Part shown: in pieces, positions 10,959 through 22,224 of the stretch
Position numbering within the stretch: position 1 is the stretch's first letter
Layout: the number at the start of each line of letters is the position of its first letter
NCBI GenBank assembly: GCA_032718475.1
Contig: JAUCBJ010000054.1
Coordinates: 26,072 to 90,071 of the forward strand
DNA length: 64,000 bases
Direction: 5' to 3'
Origin: Nemertoderma westbladi
Taxonomy: Eukaryota > Xenacoelomorpha > Nemertodermatida > Nemertodermatidae
The notes under the pieces: generated by a model
The model's input: the letters and a program-made list of their open reading frames with translations, nothing else
What the model was told of the DNA's origin: nothing
Database searches by the model: none
Position numbers and translations under genes: made by a program

Positions 10959-11418
10959 TGGTATTTATATAACTAAAAGAAAATAAAACATTGGCATTCA
11001 ATGGGTTAATTCTTAATTCGCAGCCTAATTTATCCAATATATATTTTTCGAATTTAATTTCCAATTTTAATGTCGTATTTAATTAATGTCGCAAGTGTCC
11101 TTGACGGAGTGAGACGGCGCCTTCAATTCGCCCTGATCAGGTCTAGTCCCCTGTGCCTCCGCGGTGGACGGCGACCTTGGAGGGGCCTAGGTTTCGGCGA
11201 CGGAGCCGGGTTGCGGGGCAACGATGTCGCCACGCAATATGGCTGAACTCATTGCCATAGTTTCTTTAGTTAATTTAATCTGAAACTATTTAATTATTGT
11301 TATAATTATTACTCTCTATAATAATTATTAATTAATGTATTAATATATAATATTATATTTAGATATCCATTTTCAAATTAAATAAATTGTAAACTATAAT
11401 TATTGTCTGTTCGAGAAC
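10959..11418. other. No gene; isolated GC-rich patch
   Basis: 11090-11245 is strikingly GC-rich (GCCTCCGCGGTGGACGGCGA) inside AT-rich DNA, with no convincing frame. It resembles the edge of a retroelement or a small CpG-rich relic, but I cannot identify it. Confidence 0.4.
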
Positions 11419-11835
11419 GGAATATACGGATATACACCATGACCCGTACACCACGTCCTGGAATATACGGATATACACCATGACCCGTACACCACGTCCT
11501 GGAATATACGGATATACACCATGACCCGTACACCACGTCCTGGAATATACGGATATACACCATGACCCGTACACCACGTCCTGGAATATACGGATATACA
11601 CCATGACACGTACACCACGTCCTGGAATATACGGATATACACCATGACCCGTACACCACGTCCTGGAATATACGGATATACACCATGACCCGTACACCAC
11701 GTCCTGGAATATACGGATATACACCATGACCCGTACACCACGTCCTGGAATATACGGATATACACCATGACCCGTACACCACGTCCTGGAATATACGGAT
11801 ATACACCATGACCCGTACACCACGTCCTGGAATAT
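11419..11835. repeat. 41-bp satellite, about 10 copies
   Basis: Units contain GGAATATACGGATATACACC and ATGACCCGTACACCACGTCC with almost no variation (one ACACGT variant at about 11600). Recent expansion is likely. Minus-strand frames through it are artefacts of the repeat. Confidence 0.96.
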
Positions 11836-11861
11836 AGTGTCGTTATTGAGGTACCTGGACT

Positions 11862-11883
11862 CCCCCCCCCCCCCCCCCCCCCC
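11862..11883. repeat. 22-base poly-C tract
   Basis: An uninterrupted C run close after the 41-bp array, with a further short C run at 11941-11948. Confidence 0.95.
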
Positions 11884-14466
11884 AATTTTTCTACAAATCT
11901 TAATGAGATTGCATGAAATTTGAAACATAGATAGTTTCACCTCCCCCCCTCCTTGCTGGGTGAGCCAGAATTTTTATTTTTGCTTTCATTCTTTAGCTAC
12001 AAACGTTTAAAAAAGGTGTCTCCGTCGGTATTGCGCCAGTTACACCGCAGTTATTCTTCAACCTTATAGCGATTTGTTGATATTGATGGATAGATGACCA
12101 TGCAAGGATTCCAATATGAATCACAATCTGAATTTCGTCGTAAAGCAGCTGAGATATGAGCGTTCAACATGATTTAGCATCTGCGCGACGCTATTTTATT
12201 TTATTCGGCAACTTTCCGAAGATGAACTCCAAAGAATTATCTAATAGTTCTCTGGTTAATAGTTCTCTCTAAATGTTCTCTGCAATACAATTTGGTATAT
12301 TTCATTTGTGCGTAAAAATATGCAATTTTACTTTGAAGATAATATATTGATTGATTTGTTTATTTGCATCTTTCGTTTACATATCAAACTGCAACCAACC
12401 ATGATGGTGAACAAAACCCTCACCGATTGGTTAGTGCCGCATAATATTTTAAATCGGTGCACATGTAGGTGACGCAATAGCAATGCCAGTTTAGAGTTAC
12501 CTACATGGTCATAGAGAAAGATGGTTGAGGTTGGTTGGGGCTTCTGGGGGGGGGGGGGGGGGGGGGGGGGGGCCCAGGCTGGCCAAAGCTGTCCATATTA
12601 TCGATAATCCAAATTTTGTTAAGGTTATAATTGACTTAACTTTATCAATAATCTAATGTAAATAAAGGAATAATTTTAAATGTAAAAGAAACAAACAATG
12701 AAAGAAAAGGTGACACAAAAACAGAATAATTAATTATTTTTCGTTTTGCAAATAATTCTTTAAAGATTTTGAGAAAAGAAACTTTGAACCCAGACTACGC
12801 AAATGGTTTGGAAGAGAGTTCCATATTTTTGGACCCTGAAAAGGAATAGATCGTCGTCCTACTTCTAAACGAAATTGAGGTAAATAGAAACAACCCTGGG
12901 AAGAAGCATGAGTGTTGTGGGTGTGGATGGTGGCTGTTTTCCGGAAAAGATAAGCAAGAAGGTTAATTATTATTATTATTATTATTAGCGCTCTTTAATG
13001 GTAAAAAATACAACAATTTATACAAAAAAATAAAACACGTTAGAGGGAGACCACCACTAGGCACCAGGCACTTACAGTGTAGGTTTAAAGTTCACTATGC
13101 ATCACATCACAAGTTCACGATACAATGAAAACACATGTAAAAACAGCAATAACAATTATGAAGAAAAACGGATTATAAAAATTTTCAGAAATAAAATCAT
13201 TTCAGCTACACTCACGGACGGTAAGAAATTGGGTATAAGTAAAACTACAATTTGGACCATGGATGATATGAACAATAATGAAATTATATCAGATAAAGTA
13301 ATAATATCAGATATCAAAATTACAGAAAGGCAGAAAATCGAAATCAAGTAGCAAATGAGAAAATATTGAAAGTGATTTTGCACCAACAGTTTCAGACTAG
13401 TAGTGATAGACTAGTAGGTGATGAGAAGTGATGAGAATATAGTGTCGGCTTGACCGACTTCATTATGTTAATAATAAATATCACTCTACTCTACAACCCA
13501 GACAGTAAGCAAACATTAACTGGTTTAGCTGGCTATTACAGTCTCAGCTGAATAACTCTTCCCAATGCATCCTTGCTATGTTAATTAATTAGCGTGCAAG
13601 CTAAATGACTGTTAGTTATACAGTGTGTTGGCTACTATTGATTGTACTGTGCTCTCTAGCTCTCATCTAATTATTGTTTTATTTTAAAATCCGTGTGCCA
13701 ACATTAATACTGTGGAGGCTGTATGCTTATAAGGCTGAATGTTTACTCAGCCTCATAATGATTCTCCATAAGGCTAACATCATAGTTTGAAATATAAAAA
13801 TCTGTTATAATAATAATATAATTGTTGTATTTAATTAATATCGTGGTTTACATTGAACAGTGTAAATTGTCAATCGAGGTTTACATTGAAACATCTCAAC
13901 TTGTTTTATTTATTACAAAAATAAGAACGAATTTATCTTATCACTTCTTGTGCGCGATTGTATTGAATTCATGGCAACTGCTGTTATTATTATCAATTGA
14001 CACCTCGACTCCTCTCTGAGATTCCGGCTACTCTATCCGATAGAACAAAATAATCATTTCGCTAACTGCTCTCTATCTTCTATAATCACAACAGCTTTTA
14101 TAATTCATTAGATGATTACCACATAATAATTATTATAGTTTGAAGTTGTCTAGAAAATTTTTCGTACACCACTGGGACTACCCTCACACTTATTTATTAT
14201 CAGACAGAACAAAAAGCTTTTACTTGACATGTACTGTCTCCTACGACTTGCTTCACGGGCCGCTAGGTCCGTCTCTAGTAAACTATTGTAGTTTTTTAGG
14301 AAAAAAAAATAATAAATTACTCCTAAAATCAACAGAAAACGAGCAATCGAGAACACTTTCAAAAAAAGTTCAAAACTAGCTAGTACAGTATAAAACATTC
14401 GGGAGGTTTGCGCCCCAAACATAATCGAGTTTCGACTGAATTCTCGCTCGTCGGCCAACAGATTTA
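11884..14466. other. Gene-poor interval
   Basis: No supported gene. It contains a 27-base poly-G at 12546-12572 and a (TTA)n run at 12966-12988 that could be a retroelement 3' tail. It also has several low-complexity frames (13097-13351 plus; 14150-14458 minus, with one hydrophobic stretch) that lack any recognisable family, splice context or composition shift. Confidence 0.5.
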
Positions 14467-17400
14467 TTAGCTTATCTTTAGTTTAATTGTCTTCTTTATG
14501 GGGTCGATCTGCTCTCCTTCGCTCTCTGTCGCGTACCATATTGGGTGACCTACTTTATTAGTTCATCTTTAGTTTCATTTTCGTCTTTATGGGGTCGATC
14601 TGCTCTCCTTCGCTCTCTGTCGTGTACCATATTGGGTGATCTACTTTATTAGTTCATCTTTAGTTTAATTGTCTTCTTTATGGGGTCGATCTGCTCTCTT
14701 TCGCTCTCTGTCGCGTACCATATTGGGTGATCTACTTTATTAGTTCATCTTTAGTTTCATTTTCGTCTTTATGGGGTCGATCTGCTCTCCTCCGCTCTCT
14801 GTCGCATACCATATTGGGTGATCTACTTTATTAGTTCATCTTTAGTTTAATTGTCTTCCTTATGGGGTCGATCTGCTCTCCTTCGCTCTCTGTCGTGTAC
14901 CATATTGGGTGATCTACTTTATTAGTTCATCTTTAGTTTCATTTTCGTCTTTATGGGGTCGATCTGCTCTCCTCCGCTCTCTGTCGCGTACCATATTGGG
15001 TGATCTACTTTATTAGTTTATCTTTAGTTTAATTGTCTTCTTTATGGGGTCGATCTGCTCTCCTTCGCTCTCTGCCGCGTACCATATCGGGTGATCTAAT
15101 TTATTAGTTCATCTTTAGTTTCATTTTCGTCTTTATGGGGTCGATCTTCTCTCCTTCGCTCTCTGTCGCATACCATATTGGGTGATCTACTTTATTAGTT
15201 CATCTTTAGTTTAATTGTCTTCTTTATGGGGTCGATCTGCTCTCCTTCGCTCTCTGTCGCGTACCATATTGGGTGATCTACTTTATTAGTTCACCTTTAG
15301 TTTAATTGTCTTCTTTATGGGGTCGATCCGCTCTCCTTCGCTCTCTGTCGCGTACCATATTGGGTGATCTACTTTATTAGTTCATCTTTAGTTTCATTTT
15401 CGTCTTTATGGGGTCGATCTGCTCTCCTCCGCTCTCTGTCGCGTACCATATTGGGTGATCTACTTTATTAGTTCATCTTTAGTTTCATTTTCGTCTTTAT
15501 GGGGTCGATCTGCTCTCCTCCGCTCTCTGTCGCGTACCATATTGGGTGATCTACTTTATTAGTTTATCTTTAGTTTAATTTTCGTCTTTATGGGGTCGAT
15601 CTGCTCTCCTTCGCTCTCTGTCGCGTACCATATTGGGTGATCTACTTTATTAGTTCATCTTTAGTTTCATTTTCGTCTTTATGGGGTCGATCTGCTCTCC
15701 TTCGCTCTCTGTCGCGTACCATATTGGGTGATCTACTTTATTAGTTCATCTTTAGTTTCATTTTCGTCTTTATGGGGTCGATCTGCTCTCCTTCGCTCTC
15801 TGCCGCGTACCATATCGGGTGATCTAATTTATTAGTTCATCTTTAGTTTCATTTTCGTCTTTATGGGGTCGATCTGCTCTCCTTCGCTCTCTGCCGCGTA
15901 CCATATCGGGTGATCTAATTTATTAGTTCATCTTTAGTTTCATTTTCGTCTTTATGGGGTCGATCTGCTCTCCTTCGCTCTCTGCCGCGTACCATATCGG
16001 GTGATCTAATTTATTAGTTCATCTTTAGTTTCATTTTCGTCTTTATGGGGTCAATCTGCTCTCCTTCGCTCTCTGTCGCGTACCATATTGGGTGATCTAC
16101 TTTATTAGTTCATCTTTAGTTTCATTTTCGTCTTTATGGGGTCGATCTGCTCTCCTCCGCTCTCTGTCGCGTACCATATTGGGTGATCTACTTTATTAGT
16201 TTATCTTTAGTTTAATTGTCTTTTTTATGGGGTCGATCTGCTCTCCTTCGCTCTCTGCCGCGTACCATATCGGGTGATCTAATTTATTAGTTCATCTTTA
16301 GTTTCATTTTCGTCTTTATGGGGTCGATCTGCTCTCCTTCGCTCTCTGTCGCGTACCATATTGGGTGATCTACTTTATTAGTTCATCTTTAGTTTCATTT
16401 TCGTCTTTATGGGGTCGATCTGCTCTCCTCCGCTCTCTGTCGCGTACCATATTGGGTGATCTACTTTATTAGTTCATCTTTAGTTTCATTTTCGTCTTTA
16501 TGGGGTCGATCTGCTCTCCTCCGCTCTCTGTCGCGTACCATATTGGGTGATCTACTTTATTAGTTTATCTTTAGTTTAATTGTCTTCTTTATGGGGTCGA
16601 TCTGCTCTCCTTCGCTCTCTGCCGCGTACCATATCGGGTGATCTAATTTATTAGTTCATCTTTAGTTTCATTTTCGTCTTTATGGGGTCGATCTGCTCTC
16701 CTTCGCTCTCTGTCGCATACCATATTGGGTGATCTACTTTATTAGTTCATCTTTAGTTTAATTGTCTTCTTTATGGGGTCGATCTGCTCTCCTTCGCTCT
16801 CTGTCGCGTACCATATTGGGTGATCTACTTTATTAGTTCACCTTTAGTTTAATTGTCTTCTTTATGGGGTCGATCCGCTCTCCTTCGCTCTCTGTCGCGT
16901 ACCATATTGGGTGATCTACTTGATTAGTTCATCTTTAGTTTAATTGTCTTCTTTATGGGGTCGATCTGCTCTCCTCCGCTCTCTGTCGCGTACCATATTG
17001 GGTGATCTACTTTATTAGTTCATCTTTAGTTTCATTTTCGTCTTTATGGGGTCGATCTGCTCTCCTTCGCTCTCTGTCGCGTACCATATCGGGTGATCTA
17101 ATTTATTAGTTCATCTTTAGTTTAATTGTCTTCTTTATGGGGTTGATCTGCTCTCCTTCACTCTCTGTCGCGTACCATATTGGGTGATCTACTTTATTAG
17201 TTCATCTTTAGTTTAATTGTTTTCTTTATGGGGTCGATCTGCTTTCCTTCGCTCTCTGTCGCGTACCATATTGGGTGATCTACTTTATTAGTTCATCTTT
17301 AGTATAATTGTCTTCTTTATGGGGTCGATCTGCTCTCCTTCGCTCTCTGTCGCGTACCATATTGGGTGATCTACTTTATTAGTTCATCTTTAGTTTCATT

Positions 17401-18290
17401 TTTGTCTTTATGGGGTCGATCTGCTCTCCTTCGCTCTCTGTCGCGTACCATATTGGGTGATCTACTTTATTAATTCATCTTTAGTTTAATTGTCTTCTTT
17501 ATGGGGTCGATCTGCTCTCCTTCGATCTTTGTCGCGTACCATATTGGGTGATCTACTTTATTAGTTCATCTTTAGTTTCATTTTCGTCTTTATGGGATTG
17601 ATCTGCTCTCCTTCGCTCTCTGTCGCGTACCATATTGGGTGATCTACTTTATTAGTTCACCTTTAGTTTAATTGTCTTCTTTATGGGGTCGATCTGCTCT
17701 CCTTCGCTCTCTGTCGCGTACCATATTGGGTGATCTACTTTATTAGTTCATCTTTAGTTTCATTTTCGTCTTTATGGGGTTGATCTGCTCTCCTTCGCTC
17801 TCTGTCGCGTACCATATTGGGTGATCTACTTTATTAGTTCATCTTTAGTTTCATTTTCGTCTTTATGGGGTCGATCTGCTCTCCTCCGCTCTCTGTCGTG
17901 TACCGTATTGGGTGATCTACTTTATTAGTTTATCTTTAGTTTAATTGTCTTCTTTATGGGGCCGATCTGCTCTCCTTCGCTCTCTGTCGCGTACTATATT
18001 GGGTTATCTACTTTATTAGTTCATCTTTAGTTTCATTTTCGTCTTTATGGGGTCGATCTGCTCTCCTCCGCTCTCTGTCGCGTACCATATTGGGTGATCT
18101 ACTATATTAGTTCATCTTTAGTTTCATTTTCGTCTTTATGGGGTCGATCTGCTCTCCTCCGCTCTCTGTCGCGTACCATATTGGCTGATCTACTTTATTA
18201 GTTCATCTTTAGTTTCATTTTCGTCTTTATGGGGTCGATCTGCTCTCCTCCGCTCTCTGCCGTGTACCATTTGGGTGATCTACTTTATTA
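14467..18290. repeat. 91-bp satellite, about 42 copies
   Basis: The unit contains TATGGGGTCGATCTGCTCTC, CGCTCTCTGTCGCGTACCAT, ATTGGGTGATCTACTTTATT and AGTTCATCTTTAGTTT. Two main unit types are interspersed, one with TTTAATTGTCTTC and one with TTTCATTTTCGTC, plus sub-variants (TCCTCCGC versus TCCTTCGC; ATATCGGGTGATCTAAT). Early copies alternate strictly, giving a 182-bp higher-order pattern. The right end runs directly into a fibrinogen-domain gene. Confidence 0.96.
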
Positions 18291-19115
18291 ACTCTTTCAC
18301 TATTACCATTGAGATTGGATTGAACATTGAGATTATTCCAACACCCACCTCCAATTACTTTGGCGAGGTTCATCTGCTCATGTTTGTCATTATCATTATC
18401 TCTAGTTGAGAACATCATCTTGTTGGTAGTAACTGATACTTTGTTACTTGATTTTATTTTTATCATAGCATTTCCAGCTGTTGAAGTTGTGTTGTAGCCG
18501 CTGATATGTAAAATGTAATTTGTTTCTTTTGATCCAATAGAGAATACATCATATATGGCGAAGGTCTGTTTGTTTCTGTACCACAAATCAACGCGTAGAG
18601 TGGATTTTCGACAAATGGTGAATCTTTTCTAGACCGACCCAGAAGCTCTTGGTAATATCGCCAAACCCGACTTCGTATTCCTTCCATTTTTGGTTGAAAT
18701 TATATGTCATGTCTTCGTGTCTTTGGATAACGACCCAAGAAACTCCATCTTCCATCTCGCAACGTGTTGTTAACTCGGGAAGTCCGAAACATTCGCTGGT
18801 AGGGTTGTCTTCCAAGGGAGCCGCGCACGGAAAAATAGCGCGACACTTCCTCATTAGCCGTTCTTCCTCATTCCATCTGGCTTTGTCCGTCAACCAAATA
18901 CCGACACCGACTACAATCCCGACTGCCACAACCACAACACTAATTACCAGTCCGTAAAATAATCGTTTATTTTTCAGTCTATCATTTTGAATTCTCCTTA
19001 ATTGCGCTTTGCGCTTGAACTTCCTCAACTTGTCTGGCTCCTCTTGCGCTGTATCGTATGATGGATCCTCCGCAGTTTCAAAGGATTCCTCTTCGGATGC
19101 GATAGAAGATGGCAT
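18227..19115 (-). pseudogene. Membrane-anchored fibrinogen-domain (FReD) gene, frameshifted and truncated
   Basis: The minus-strand ATG at 19115 opens a type II membrane protein: acidic then basic cytoplasmic tail (1-50), a transmembrane helix at about 52-75 (LFYGLVISVVVVAVGIVVGV), then an ectodomain with cysteines and a fibrinogen-related domain from about 118 (GVSWVVIQRHED, then KWKEYEVGFGDITKSFWVGL). This layout resembles FIBCD1-like receptors that bind acetylated glycans. At about 18605-18608 (an A4 run on the minus strand) the frame shifts by one base. The FReD continues in the next frame (LWYRNKQTFAIYDVFSIGS, then MMFSTRDNDNDKHEQ, then SNLNG). The rest of the FReD, including its usual C-terminus, is missing because the sequence joins the 91-bp satellite at about 18290. 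The homopolymer shift could be an assembly error, but the missing C-terminus argues for a dead gene. Confidence 0.8.
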
Positions 19116-19399
19116 ATCGGAGAAACATTAATAAACTGATTGTAATTTTTATATAATTTTACAGGCGACTCTTACACTGTATACGGCGATATAAACTCTA
19201 GGTTAATTTGCATGTATTATTATCTTTACGTTATTAGCTACTTTGTGTAATAAATTCCGGCTGAGTGGTCTATTACTTAGAAGGCGTTGCTGCTTTTATA
19301 CAATCTAATGTTAAGTTAATGAATACACCGTTTTTTTGTTACTACACAACGGCAGTACTATAATATGTATAGTAAAATGTGTATAAACGAGGTTTTTTG
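19116..19399. other. Upstream region of FReD copy 1
   Basis: Homologous to 20635-20820 plus 21553-21590, the upstream region of the second copy (shared AGGTTAATTTGCATGTA, AATAAATTCCGGCT, GGCGTTGCTGCTTTTAT and GTATAGTAAAATGTGTATA). The duplication therefore covers promoter and 5' exon. No further gene. Confidence 0.7.
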
Positions 19400-20411
19400 G
19401 GAAGAGTTCCGTATTCTTCCCTATTATCTATTTTTTTACTTGCTATTGCTATTATAAGCAATTTTTGTTATATTTTTGTTGCTTAAACATTAATCAATAA
19501 CATAACTCCAAAAAATAAAAAAAAATAAAAAATATTTAAAATTTTTGACGTTGGCACAGTTCGACGTTAGCACAGTAGCTACCGGTAGTGTTTTTTTGGG
19601 TAGCTATTGTTTTTAAAATTACAAAACAAAATTGTTGGTACCCGTACCTAATTTTAGATCAATTTTTACCATGTTAATGGATATTATCATGATGTTTTTT
19701 GTTCTAGAACGTACATTTCACCTTCTGAGAGAGGTTAGCTATTATTTTTTATTATGGTAGCTAGTGTTTTTAAAGGTAGCTAGTGATCTTAAAATTACAA
19801 AAGAAAATTTGTAGTGCCCCTTTTATTTAGACAATTTCCATATCATCAATATATTCTTGAAATTACTAATAAAAACAGAAATACATCCAGAAATTTTTTG
19901 GATGCTCTGGTAAAGATCAAGAAAATACTGTAGTATTATTAAACATGATAAACTAGTCCTTTAAGCAGCGGTAGTGTTCTGACTGAGTATAATAAAAATG
20001 TATATAATTTACATTTCTGAATCGTAAAAACTGTATTTTTTTAGACATCTGCCTATTTTGTATAAAAACCAGCTAGGGAATAATTACTAGGACTACAGTA
20101 GCTACTATACTTTGACTATCAAATAAAAATTACCTACTACCATGCCATGACTCATTATTCCAGACAAATATATAATTGAGAATTAAATTATATCTTAAAT
20201 TTTTTTACTAGCTAATAAATAGTACTAGCTGACACAAAACCAAAATTACTAGCTACCACCTTACTGACAGAAGGGCAAATATTTGTTCTAGAACAAAAAA
20301 TCTCACGATAAAAGCGTTTCGCTAAATATAGGAAGACATTACAGATAAAGTAAATATATTATTTCCATTAATATTACCAAAATATCACGTGGGGAGGAAT
20401 ACGGAACTCTA
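19400..20411. mobile_element. About 1-kb TIR element between FReD copies
   Basis: The left end AGAGTTCCGTATTCTTCCC is mirrored by GGGAGGAATACGGAACTCT at 20393-20411. The interior is AT-rich with GTAGCTAGTG blocks and TTCTAGAA palindromes at about 19702 and 20287. The right end interrupts FReD copy 2 immediately after its transmembrane segment. No ORF of note and no convincing target duplication, so boundaries are approximate. Confidence 0.6.
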
Positions 20412-20634
20412 GCCAAACACCGACACCGACTACAATCCCGACCACCACAACCACAATACTAATTACCAGTCCGTAAAATAATCGTTTATTTTTCAGTCTA
20501 TCATTTTGAATTCTCCTTAATTGCGCTTTGCGCTTGAATTTCCTCAACTTGTCTGGCTCCTCTTGCGCTGTATCGTATGATTGATCCTCCGCAGTTTCAA
20601 ATGATTCATCTTCGGATGCGATAGAAGATGGCAT
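20374..20634 (-). pseudogene. FReD gene copy 2, N-terminal fragment
   Basis: Starts with the same cytoplasmic tail and transmembrane helix as the gene at 18.3-19.1 kb (differences such as EDE for EEE and DQS for DPS), then breaks after about 75 residues where the sequence enters the inverted terminus of the 19.4-20.4 kb element and soon stops. It lacks the whole fibrinogen domain. With the shared upstream sequence it marks a tandem duplication in the same orientation. Confidence 0.82.
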
Positions 20635-20823
20635 ATCGGAGAAACGTTAATCAACTGATTGTAATTTTTATATAATTTTACAGGTAACTCTTATACTGTA
20701 TACGGCGTTCTAAACTCTAGGTTAATTTGCATGTAATATTTATCTTTAGGCCTACGTTATTAGCTACTGTAGTGTAATAAATTCCGGCTATTACTTTGAA
20801 GGCGTTGCTGCTTTTATGAGACA

Positions 20824-20844
20824 GGGGGGGGGGGGGGGGGGGGG
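20824..20844. repeat. 21-base poly-G tract
   Basis: Uninterrupted G run followed by ACTGGACGCAA, the same junction as in the dispersed repeats at 6165-6350 and 9965-10150. Confidence 0.95.
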
Positions 20845-20879
20845 ACTGGACGCAAACCCGCCTTGGCGAATTAATATCC

Positions 20880-21552
20880 GGTACTAGTGGGTTATAGGTA
20901 CACACCCCCTCAATTTTTTTTACTAGCTACTGTAGTTTTTGCAATTTCTTTTTATGAAATGTTCTAGAACATGAGATACATTTGAAAAAATAATAAAATG
21001 TTCTAGAACAAATATTTTTTGTTCTAGAACAAATTAAAAAAAAGTTTACAAATTTTACTTTTTGTTAGTTATGTTTTATTTGATGTAAAGGAAATTGAAT
21101 TTTCTAGAATATTCGAAATTCTACAGCTATGGTTTGACTTTCGCCCAACAACTAGCTGAGTTTCGTTGGAAGCTTCTCCACAAATAAAACCTATTTTCTG
21201 CTCTGTTGGATTTGATCAGAAAATATTACGCGCTGTCTGCAAAATAATAAATATTATTAAAAACGTTCTAGTTTAAAGTAACTAAACTTAAAGTTCTAGA
21301 ACAAAAACTATTTGTTCTAGAACTTTTTTTTTCTAGTTCTGAATAGCTAACATGTTCTAGAACATTATTAAAAAATAAAAATAGAACATTAATTTTTTTT
21401 AAATAATTATAGAACAAAAAATAGTTTTTCTAGAACATATATATATTTTTTTTAATAGCTAACATGTTCTAGAACATGTTCATAAAAAGAAATAGCCAAA
21501 ACTAGGTAGTAAAAAAAATTTGAGGGGGGTGTACCTATAACACACTAGTGCC
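20880..21552. mobile_element. 673-bp palindromic TIR element (family D)
   Basis: The left terminus GGTACTAGTGGGTTATAGGT is mirrored by ACCTATAACACACTAGTGCC, with similarity extending through CACCCCCTCAATTTTTTTTA. Flanks TAATATCC and TAATATGT agree at 6 of 8 positions, consistent with a decayed 8-bp TSD. It holds roughly seven TTCTAGAA palindromes and the shared AATAGCTAACATGTTCTAGA block at about 21345. The second gene copy's upstream region is split by it. Confidence 0.82.
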
Positions 21553-22224
21553 TAATATGTATAGTAAAATGTGTATATACGAGGTTTTTTGAAGTAGCTA
21601 GTTTTTGCTACGGTTCCGTATGCCACTACAATTTTTAAACCTTAACCATTGCTACTATGGTAACAATAGTAGTTATAGAACACCATATAAATGTTATTCA
21701 ACTATTCTAGAACATAAATAAAATAAAAATATAATGTTCTAGAACATGTAGCTAGTTATTTTTAAAAAATACTAGGTACTGGTGCAGTATGCGTGCACCC
21801 CCACCAAATTGTTTCTACTAGTAAAGTTCTATTTTTGAAAACAGTTAGCTATTTCATTTTGAAAAAATTAATGTTCTCGAACAAATATTTATTGTTCTAA
21901 AACATTTTTTAGACAAAGGCCAGGTTTGTATTTAAAAAGAATGGGATAGTTATAAAGCGTGTATAAAATAAATAATTTTTTTTAATATATTGTAATTTTT
22001 CAATTAAATTATGATGATAATAATAATAAATAAATTATTGATGGTAATATCTGCGATAATTGCCTATTCTATACTCTTAATTATAGAACTGCGATAATTT
22101 CCTATTCTATGCACTTAAATATAGCTAGTCAAAATGTATTAGTTTCAATGTTCTAGAATAATGTTGAACGAGATTCATTAAAATTCTTAACTTCTGTTAA
22201 TGAATGAATTGAATGAATTGAATT

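Noticed and set aside
13097-13351. 84-codon plus-strand frame
   Set aside because: AT-driven Asn/Lys/Ile composition, an overlapping frame on the other strand, and no recognisable family.
14150-14458. 102-codon minus-strand frame with a hydrophobic stretch
   Set aside because: No homology recognised, no splice context, and it adjoins satellite. Considered chance.
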